Assembly: GCA_019232645.1 (NCBI GenBank)
Contig: JAFANO010000662.1
Location: 1 to 15,104 of the forward strand
DNA from: Planctomycetaceae bacterium
GTDB taxonomy: Bacteria > Planctomycetota > Planctomycetia > Isosphaerales > Isosphaeraceae
DNA: 15,104 bases
Direction: 5' to 3'
The first letter of the stretch is position 1, and every line of letters starts with the position of its first letter. Shown in pieces: positions 7,650 through 14,700 of the stretch. Under the pieces are notes generated by a model, which was not told the DNA's origin, made no database searches, and saw only the letters and a list, made by a program, of their open reading frames with translations. A program made the position numbers and the translations under genes.

Positions 7650-7753
7650 CAGGACCTCGGGGCCTCGCCCGCTCGGAGATGCCCATTTTAACCGAGCGCG
7701 CGCCCGGGTGGAACGTGCCGAGTTGCCGAGTTGCCACCGTCGGCCCATTTCCC

Positions 7754-7782
7754 TTGCAAATCGGGCCTATTCAACCGATCAT
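7754..7782 (+). promoter_or_regulatory. Possible promoter for the HD phosphohydrolase
   Basis: TTGCAA (7754-7759), a 17-nt spacer and GATCAT (7777-7782) each match 4 of 6 consensus bases and would start transcription about 50 nt before the ATG at 7841. The same -35 hexamer and spacing occur upstream of the peptidase. The evidence is weak. Confidence 0.25.
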
Positions 7783-7840
7783 CGATAGCGAAGTTCCGCG
7801 GGCCCGAGCGGCCCAGCGACGAGGGCGTGGGAGAGTCTCG

Positions 7841-8755
7841 ATGCGTTGGGATGACCGGGTTTATGGCGACGTGGCGATCGAAGATCCTCGACTGCTCGCC
7901 CTGATCGCCTGCCCGACGTTCCGGCGCCTCCGGGGGATCCGCCAGGCGGGGCCGTCGGCGTTCGCCTTCCCGTTCAAGACGGTTACGCGCCACGAGCACA
8001 GCCTGGGGGTCTTCCTTCTGCTGCGGGAGCTCGGCGCCGACCTCCGCGAGCAGGTCGCCGGGCTGCTCCACGACATCTCGCACACCGCGTTCTCGCATGC
8101 CGTCGATTTCGTCTTCTCGTCCGAGGAGCAGAACCACCACGAGCAGCTCAAGCGCGAGTTCCTCGAGCGCCCCGACATCGTGGCCGCGCTGGGGCCGCTG
8201 GGGTTCGAGCCGTGCGAGTTCCTCGATGACGCGGTGTATCCCCTGCTGGAGCGGCCGCTGCCCTGGCTCTGCGCCGACCGGCTCGACTACTTCTTCCGCG
8301 ACGGCCTGGCCTGCGGCGTCGCCACGCAGGAAGCCGTGGCGTGGTTCCTCGCGCACCTGACGGTCGTCGATCGGACGATCGTCTTCACCGACGCCCTGGT
8401 CGCGCGCCAGGCCACGGCGCTCTTCGCCGAGATGAACCGCGACTGGTGGGCCAGCCCGACCGAAGCGTTCATCTACAACGAGTTCGCCGACGCGCTCCGC
8501 GAGAGTTTCCGCCTCGGCGTGCTCCGCAAGGAGGAACTCCTGGCCGACGACGCGCACGTCCTGGCCAAGCTCGAGGCGGCGAGCAGCCCGCTCATCGCCG
8601 AGAAGCTCGACCATGTCCTCCGCTTCGACCCCCGCCGGATCAACGGCTTCGTCCCCCGCGTGATCCCCAAGACCCGCTGGCTCGACCCGCCCGTCCAGGT
8701 CGGCTCGACCTTCCGGCGGCTCTCGGAACTCTCCGGAGAATCGGTGGCCGGCTGA
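7841..8755 (+). CDS. HD-superfamily phosphohydrolase (COG1078/YwfO-like)
   Basis: This is a probable metal-dependent nucleotide phosphohydrolase, 304 residues, cytosolic. The first metal His is in TRHEHSLGV (His53), the HD pair in LLHDISHTAFSH (His77-Asp78), and the later Asp is within CADRLDYFFRDG (Asp146/Asp149). These match the dNTPase-like COG1078 group, whose members often read RFEHSLG, LLHDIGHGPFSH and ADRLDYL.RD. It is shorter than typical members (about 400 residues or more), so regulatory or C-terminal parts seem reduced. The ATG at 7841 follows GGGAGAG (7829-7835) by 5 nt and gives MRWDDRVYGDV, a family-like opening; the open frame further upstream runs through the repeat and is rejected. 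The stop TGA is also the first triplet of repeat copy 3. Substrate is unknown. Confidence 0.9.
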   Translation: MRWDDRVYGDVAIEDPRLLALIACPTFRRLRGIRQAGPSAFAFPFKTVTRHEHSLGVFLLLRELGADLREQVAGLLHDISHTAFSHAVDFVFSSEEQNHHEQLKREFLERPDIVAALGPLGFEPCEFLDDAVYPLLERPLPWLCADRLDYFFRDGLACGVATQEAVAWFLAHLTVVDRTIVFTDALVARQATALFAEMNRDWWASPTEAFIYNEFADALRESFRLGVLRKEELLADDAHVLAKLEAASSPLIAEKLDHVLRFDPRRINGFVPRVIPKTRWLDPPVQVGSTFRRLSELSGESVAG

Positions 8756-8879
8756 TACGCATTCCAGAGATTTTGTTCGCTCTGTTCGGATCTCAAATTT
8801 GAGATCTCAGATTTCAAATGAGCAGTTTCCTCTTACAAAACAGCAGACCGAGCGCACGAAATCCCTTGGATCCGTATGA
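8753..8879 (+). repeat. Intergenic palindromic repeat, copy 3 (127 nt, with insertion)
   Basis: This copy runs from TGATACGCATTCCAGA to GGATCCGTATGA. Its first three bases are the stop codon of the HD gene. The core reads GATCTCAAATTTGAGATCTC. Relative to copy 1 it carries about 21 extra bases (8826-8846) bounded by a direct AGCAG duplication (8821-8825 and 8842-8846). It lies in the convergent gap before the methyltransferase stop at 8942. It is more diverged than copies 1 and 2, but terminal bases and core are shared. Confidence 0.8.
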
Positions 8880-8941
8880 GGGGCCGTCGGGGACGATCTC
8901 CCCTGGCCCCCCGAGGCGGGTGACGGTCACGGCGGCCCGCC

Positions 8942-9799
8942 TCAACGCTTCTTGAGGGTCACGCCGATGCCGGCGCCTTCCATGAGCACGAACGAGGTAT
9001 CGAGGTCGGGGTTGGTGGTGATCGCCTCGAGGTAGCTCGGATGGACCGGGGGCCTGCGCATGTTGTGGGCGAGGATCAGCCCGCCCGGCCGGACGAGCGG
9101 GAGCAGCTTGGCGAGATAGTCGGCGTAGCCCGGCTTGTCGGCGTCGATGAAGAGGACGTCGATCGGCTCTGTGTGCTGCTTCACCGTCTCGTGGGCGTCC
9201 CCCTCGATGATGGTGATGAGGTCGTCGACGCCCGCCTTCTTGAAGTTCTCGCGGGCGACCTTGATCCGCCCGGGATCGATGTCGTGCGTGTAGAGATGGC
9301 CGCCGGTCTTGCGCAGGGCCAGCGCGAACCAGATCCCCGACTCGCCGGTGGACGTCCCGATCTCGACGACCCGCTTGGCATCCACGGCCTCGGTCAACTG
9401 CCGTAGGAGGCGCCCGTCGGAGGGGGAGACGTTGGCATACCGGGGGCCGCTCCGCTCTTCCTCGAGGGCGTCGAGGATCTTCTTCTCGCCCTCGTCCTTC
9501 GGCAATGGCGGTTTCTGGAGGTCGCCATGGCCCGCCGCCTCGGGCCATCGGGGGCCGCCCGCCGGGCGGTGGATCTCGTCGGCGGTCACTTTCCCGTCGT
9601 TGTTGGCGTCAAGCGCCCGAAGCTTCGTGGACGCGTCGTCGATCTCTCGGGAGGAGAGGCTGCCATCCCCGTCGGTGTCGAAGACCCGAAGCAAGGGGTT
9701 CGGCGGCCAGCCCCCGCGTCTCGGTTGCTGGGCCGAGGAGTGCTGTAACAGAAGGACCATCGCGGCAAGCGCCGCGATCGCGAGACTCAATCGCTTCAT
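8942..9799 (-). CDS. Exported EF-hand / class I SAM-dependent O-methyltransferase fusion
   Basis: The 285-residue product opens with a signal peptide (MKRLSLAIAALAAMVLLLQ, cut probably near SSA-QQ, residue 23). Two EF-hand calcium loops follow: DTDGDGSLSSRE (41-52) and DANNDGKVTADE (64-75), both with the expected Asp/Asn and Glu12 ligands. From about residue 105 it is an O-methyltransferase of the Methyltransf_3/COG4122 type: SAM motif I VVEIGTSTGESG (144-155), acidic HDID (172-175), FIDAD (217-221) and LILAHN (241-246), where catechol-type enzymes bind metal. Length of that part (about 180) is near-complete. The start is set by GGAGGT (9811-9806) 6 nt before the ATG. It lies 198 bp downstream of nadB on the same strand and converges with the HD gene. 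Why a SAM-dependent domain should be exported is unclear. Substrate is unknown. Confidence 0.88.
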   Translation of the reverse strand: MKRLSLAIAALAAMVLLLQHSSAQQPRRGGWPPNPLLRVFDTDGDGSLSSREIDDASTKLRALDANNDGKVTADEIHRPAGGPRWPEAAGHGDLQKPPLPKDEGEKKILDALEEERSGPRYANVSPSDGRLLRQLTEAVDAKRVVEIGTSTGESGIWFALALRKTGGHLYTHDIDPGRIKVARENFKKAGVDDLITIIEGDAHETVKQHTEPIDVLFIDADKPGYADYLAKLLPLVRPGGLILAHNMRRPPVHPSYLEAITTNPDLDTSFVLMEGAGIGVTLKKR

Positions 9800-9805
9800 G
9801 GGGAG

Positions 9806-9811
9806 ACCTCC
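9806..9811 (-). promoter_or_regulatory. Shine-Dalgarno GGAGGT for the methyltransferase fusion
   Basis: GGAGGT on the minus strand ends 6 nt before the ATG at 9799. It fixes the start and therefore the presence of the signal peptide, against a longer open frame reaching 9943. Confidence 0.75.
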
Positions 9812-9983
9812 GGGTGCTGGGCAGAAATCACGAGCCTGGTCAAATCCGATCCATCGGCCGACGACCTCCCCGGCCGAGTGCCTCGACGCGGCCGAGCAGC
9901 GGGTCGGGCTCGCCTCCGCACGGTCGTCCGACGGCCACATCATGATGAAATGAGCGTCATCGAGGAAGTGCCTGGCCCCGGGT

Positions 9984-9997
9984 GCCCCGCTCGGGGC
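9984..9997 (-). terminator. Hairpin directly after the nadB stop, weak terminator candidate
   Basis: GCCCC and GGGGC pair around a 4-nt loop immediately after the nadB stop codon. No U-run follows, so it may only stabilise the 3' end or act with Rho. Read-through into the methyltransferase gene remains possible. Confidence 0.25.
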
Positions 9998-11665
9998 TCA
10001 GGGGGCGAGGGCCTGGCGCGGCGCGTGGGTCGGTTCGATGGCCAGCGGCGGGCATTGCATGGAGATGTGCCGCGCCCAGGAGGGGTCGGGATTGGGGAAA
10101 TCGCGTCGGGTGTGGACCCCGCGCGACTCCTCGCGGGCGATCGCGCCGGCGATCATCAGCTGGGCGACGATCAGCATGTTCTGCATGATCCAGCCGGCGG
10201 GGTCGTGGAAGGTGTGGCCGAGGACGTAGCGGCACCAGAAGTCGACCTGATCGGCGGCCTCGGCCAGGCCCTGGGCGTCCCGGGTGATGCCGACCGAGCG
10301 CCACATCAGGGCGCGGAGCGAGTCGCGGATGTCGGCCAGGTCGAGCGGCTCGTGGTTGCCATTGCTCGGCTCGGCCTCGATCGGCGGGACCTCGAGGCGA
10401 TGGGGACCTTCGGCCTCGAGCACCCGGGTGATGCTCTCGGCGGCCCGGGCGCCGTGGACGAGCCCCTCGAGCAGGCTGTTCGAGGCCAGGCGATTGGCGC
10501 CATGGAGGCCCGAGCTGCTGACCTCGCCCGCGGCCCAGAGGCCGGGCAGGGTGGTCCGGGCGTCCGGGCCGATGGTCACGCCGCCGATCATGTAGTGCGC
10601 ACCGGGGCGGACGGGGATCGGGTCGCGGGTCATGTCGAGATCGAAGCCCCGGCAGAGCCGGTCGATGCTGGGGAACCGCTGGCGGATGTAGGCGGCGTCG
10701 AGGTGCGACAGGTCGAGGTAGACGCTCGGGTGCCGCGTCTTGGCCATCTGCTCCGTGATGGCGCGCGACACGTCGTCGCGGGGCGCCAGCTCGGCCAGCG
10801 GGTGGTAGTCGGGCATGAACCGGTGGCCGCCGCGGTCGCGGAGGTACGCCCCCTCGCCCCGGAGCGCCTCGGTGAGCAGGTATCGGGTCGAGCCGGCGAT
10901 GTAAAGGACGGTCGGGTGGAACTGCATGAACTCCATGTCACGGAGCTCGGCCCCCGCGCGATAGGCCAGCGCGTGGCCGTCGCCGGTGGCGATCGGGGGG
11001 TTCGTCGTCTCGCGATAGAGCTGCCCCGCGCCGCCGGTCGCCAGGAGCACGGCACGAGCCCAGATCAGCGACGGCCCGCGCCGCTTGTCCCAGACCACCG
11101 CGCCCCGGCAGCGGCCCTCGTGCGTCAGCAGGTCGATGGTGAAGCTGTTCTGCCAGATCCGGATGTTGCGCCGGTCGCGCGTCTGGTGGATCACGGCGCG
11201 CATGACCTCGCGCCCGGTGGCATCACCCAGCGCATGCACGATCCGGGCGTGCGAGTGCCCCCCTTCGCGGGTCAGGGCGACCTGGCCGTTGACCTCGTCG
11301 AAGTGCGTCCCCCAGCCGATCAGCTCGGAGATCCGCCTGGGCGCCTCGCGGACCACCTGCGTGACGACCTCGGGGTCGCAGAGCCCCTTGCCCGCCGCCA
11401 GCGTGTCGGCGATGTGGTCTTCGAAGTGGTCCTCGGGGTCGAGCACCCCTGCGATTCCCCCCTGCGCGTACATGCTGTTGCTCTCGCGAACCTCCTCCTT
11501 GGTGACGACCAGCACGCGGTGCGGCTCGCCGATCCCCAGGGCCGCGCGCAGGCCCGCCACGCCGCCGCCGATGATCAGCACGTCGGTGAAGTGGTGCGAC
11601 AAGTCCCTCGGATCGAAACCGACCAGGTAGCGGCGAGGCAAGTTGAGCGGCGAGAGCATGGACAT
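9998..11665 (-). CDS. nadB: L-aspartate oxidase
   Basis: This flavoenzyme oxidises L-aspartate to iminoaspartate, the first step of de novo NAD synthesis; NadA then condenses the product to quinolinate. The 555-residue product matches the family length (about 530-550). It shows the FAD-binding turn VLIIGGGVAGLRAA (Gly33-Gly38), ESNSMYAQGGIAG, the active-site region REGGHSHARIVHALGDATG, MQFHPTVL, EALRGEGAYLRD, PVRPGAHYMIGGV and the second FAD contact GLWAAGEVSSSGLHGANRLASNS. The RxxxxGxH/HxxR arrangement separates NadB from succinate dehydrogenase only loosely, but the overall pattern is NadB. ATGs at 11665 and 11659 are equally possible starts; 11665 is used. It lies 89 bp downstream of the repeat protein gene on the same strand. 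nadA and nadC are not in the window. Confidence 0.96.
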   Translation of the reverse strand: MSMLSPLNLPRRYLVGFDPRDLSHHFTDVLIIGGGVAGLRAALGIGEPHRVLVVTKEEVRESNSMYAQGGIAGVLDPEDHFEDHIADTLAAGKGLCDPEVVTQVVREAPRRISELIGWGTHFDEVNGQVALTREGGHSHARIVHALGDATGREVMRAVIHQTRDRRNIRIWQNSFTIDLLTHEGRCRGAVVWDKRRGPSLIWARAVLLATGGAGQLYRETTNPPIATGDGHALAYRAGAELRDMEFMQFHPTVLYIAGSTRYLLTEALRGEGAYLRDRGGHRFMPDYHPLAELAPRDDVSRAITEQMAKTRHPSVYLDLSHLDAAYIRQRFPSIDRLCRGFDLDMTRDPIPVRPGAHYMIGGVTIGPDARTTLPGLWAAGEVSSSGLHGANRLASNSLLEGLVHGARAAESITRVLEAEGPHRLEVPPIEAEPSNGNHEPLDLADIRDSLRALMWRSVGITRDAQGLAEAADQVDFWCRYVLGHTFHDPAGWIMQNMLIVAQLMIAGAIAREESRGVHTRRDFPNPDPSWARHISMQCPPLAIEPTHAPRQALAP

Positions 11666-11754
11666 CGTACTCGACAAAGTCCACCCCGAGGGTGCGAAAG
11701 ACGCGCACGAGTGATGTCCTCCGCGCCATCGGGGTGAATTCCTTCCTTATGGGT

Positions 11755-14700
11755 TTACCGCCCGCCGCCCGCCGTGGCGGACCGGGTCGGGGTGGCGACC
11801 TTCGACCGAGACAGGCTGCTCCGGTAGGCGTCGAACTTCGAGCGGAGCTCGGAGGGTGCCTCGAAGAGCGGGCCTTGAAGGTTGTTGTGCTCCTGGTCCT
11901 GGACGAAGCTGTTGCGGTCGCGAATGGTCCGGGAACCGATCTTGGCATTCGGATTCAGGTCGGGGAGTTTGCGGTTCGGGTCGAAGGTCCGGACCGGTTC
12001 CGGCTTGGCCTTGATCTCGCGGCCGGGGCCGGGGGTCGCCTTGGGCGCCTTCTTGAACTTCTGGACGAACTGCTCCATCTGCTCGCGCGACATCCCGGTC
12101 TCTTGCTCGAGCTTGGGCGTGACCTGGTCGCTGCGGAGCAGGTCTTCGAGCTTGCGGAGGACCAGGTCGGACTGCGGGATGTCGGGGGCGATCGTCTCCT
12201 CCGAGCTCACCGGCCGAGACTCGGCCCTGGGCGAGGGCTTCGAGGTGTCGGGCGCGGCCGGCCCTCCGGGAGGTCCCGGCCGGTTGCCGCCGCCGCCGTA
12301 GGGCGTGCGGCCTGCGCCGCCGTCGCCCCTCTGCCCCTCCGGGACCGTCCCGGAACCCTGGCCGCCCGGCTGTTCGGCCTCGTTGCCTGACTGTCCTTTC
12401 GGCTGACCCTGGGGATCGCCGGGGCCGTTCGGTTGACCCGGACGGCCTTGCTCTCCCGAGCCCTGGCCCGACGGCGGCGTCTGGGAATTCTCGGCCCCCG
12501 GCCGGCCCGAGGTCGCTCCCGGCTGACCGGGATTGCTCCCCTGACTGGTCTGGTTCAGCCGGGTCTGGCCCCTCGCGTCGGAGGGAGCCCCCTCATGTCT
12601 CACCGTCGATCGTCCTCGAGGATGCCCCTCGCGAGGCCCGGAGGACCGACGGGTCACATGAGAAGGCTTACCGCCCAGCTGGCCCGATCCGGTATCGTCA
12701 TCTCCCGAGCCTTGGCTCCCTTCCGACCCTTGGCTTTGATCCTGGCCCGGTGATTGACCCTGGCCCTGACTAACTCCCGAGCCCTGGCCTTGGCCTGGAG
12801 TCTGGCCCTGGCCCGACGATTGGCCTTGGCCCGGCGACTGGCCTTGGCCTGGAGTCTGACCCTGGCCCGGCGACTGGCCTTGGCCCGGCGACTGGCCCTG
12901 GCCTGGAGTCTGGCCCTGGCCCGGCGACTGGCCTTGGCCTTGTGACTGACCTTGATCCGGTGTTTGGCCATGACCTTGGGTCTGGCCTTGAGCTTGGGTT
13001 TGATCCTGGCCGGGCGAGTTCGAAGCCCGGTTGCCCTGGTTGGGTTGTGTGCCTTGCGCGTTGGTCTGACCGTTCTGGCCGGACTGACTGGGCGTCGTGC
13101 CGGGCTGGCCGGCTTGATGGCCGGGGGGCGTCGGAGAATCCTCAGGAGCCTGGTTCGCCTGGTCCCGCTGCGCGAGTTGATGGTCCTGCGCGGAGTCCTG
13201 GCGGTCCGTATCGGTTATCCGTTCTTGATGGTTGTCGGGAGAAATCGGGCGGTCCTGCTGAGCGGGCCGCCGTGGTCCCTGGTTTTGTCGATCGGCCATC
13301 GCGTTCGGTTGCCCTTGATCGCCTCTCGGACCTTGCCGCGGCCCAGTCGGCGGGTTCTGGGCACCTTGAGGCTGGCCATCGGGCGTCGTCTGCGCGACCT
13401 GCTCGGACTGCGGCCCTTGCGGCTGCCCGTCGGACAACTTCGGAGCATTCCGAGGCTGTTCGTGAGGCGGCGTTTGCGTCTCTGTTTGGCCGTCGGGAGG
13501 AGTCCGCGTGTTCCGCGCGTTCCTCGGCACTTGGGGCTGGCCGTCGGGCAAATTCTGCCTGCCTCGCGGCTGGCCGTTGTTGGTCCGGGGCTGCATGCCG
13601 GGCTCGCCCTTCTGGCCATCGGCATTGGCCTGGGATTGCTGGCTCTTGCCCTTCGTGTTGGCCTGCGACTGAGTACCCGGCTCACCCTTCTGCTCATCCG
13701 CATTGGCCCGCGTCTGCGACTCTGGCTGTCCCGTCGGGTCGTTGGTCCGGGACTGCTGGCCCTTTTGACCATTTGCGTTGGCCTGCGATCGCGCGCCGGG
13801 CTCATCCCCCTGGCCATTGGCGTTGGCCCGCGGTTGCTGACCTATCTGACCGTTGGCATTGTCCTGAGTTTGCGCGCCGGGCTCACCCTTCCGCCCACTG
13901 GCATTGGCCTGGGATTGCGCTCCCGGTTGGCCCTTCTGACCGTTGGCTCGGGACTGCATTCCCTTCTGGCCGTTGGCATTGTCCTGAGTTTGTGCGCCGG
14001 ACTCACCCTTCTGCCCATCGGCATTGGCCTGGGATTGCGCTCCCGGTTGGCCCTTCTGATCGTTAGCTCGGGACTGCATTCCCTTCTGGCCGTTGGCATG
14101 ATCCTGGGTTTGCGTGCCGGGCTCACCCTTCTGGCCGTTGGCATTGGCATTGGCCTGGGATTGCGCACCCGGATCACTTTGTTGGCCGTTGGCGTTGGCC
14201 TGTTGTTGTGCGCCGGGCTCACCCTTCTGGCCGTTGGGATTGGCCTGGGACGGCATGCCCTTTTGGCCGTTGGGATTGCTCTGGGACTGTGTTCCAGGTT
14301 TACCCTTCTGCCCATTATCCTGGGATTGTGCGCCGGGCTCGCCCTTCTGGCCATTGGCGTCGGCCTGCGTCCGCGTGCCCGGTTCGCCCTGTTGACCATT
14401 GGCGTTGGCTTGGGATTGGGCCCCCGGCTCAGCCTTGTGCCGATCCGCATTGGCCTGGGTTTGCGTGCCGGGCTCACCCTTCTGGCCGTTGGCATTGTCC
14501 TGAGATTGTGTTCCGGGCGGCCCTTTCTGGCCGTTGGCATTCGTTTGGGATTGCGTGCCGGGCGGCCCTTGCGGACCGTTGGCATTGGCCTGGGGCGGCA
14601 TGCCCTTCTGGCCATCGGCGTTCGCCTGCGACTGCGTGTCGGTCAAGCGCTGTGGAACATTGGCATCGGACTGGGATGGCATGCCGGGCTGATTCTTCTG

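Noticed and set aside
6331..7788. Plus-strand open frame (485 aa) opposite the binding protein
   Set aside because: Shadow of the RbsB-like gene; its C-terminal part simply translates repeat copy 2.
1013..8879. Complete insertion sequence or composite transposon bounded by the repeats
   Set aside because: The copies are short and there is no transposase gene or target-site duplication visible around them.
9878..11737. Long plus-strand open frame (619 aa) opposite nadB
   Set aside because: Antisense shadow of a well-conserved gene; the product is Arg/Asp/Gly-rich with no family motifs, as expected in high-GC coding DNA.
12942..14066. Plus-strand open frame with recurring HPSAHWHWPG-like motifs
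   Set aside because: The periodicity is the antisense image of the 45-bp coding repeats. The minus frame spans the entire region and continues into a non-repetitive domain.
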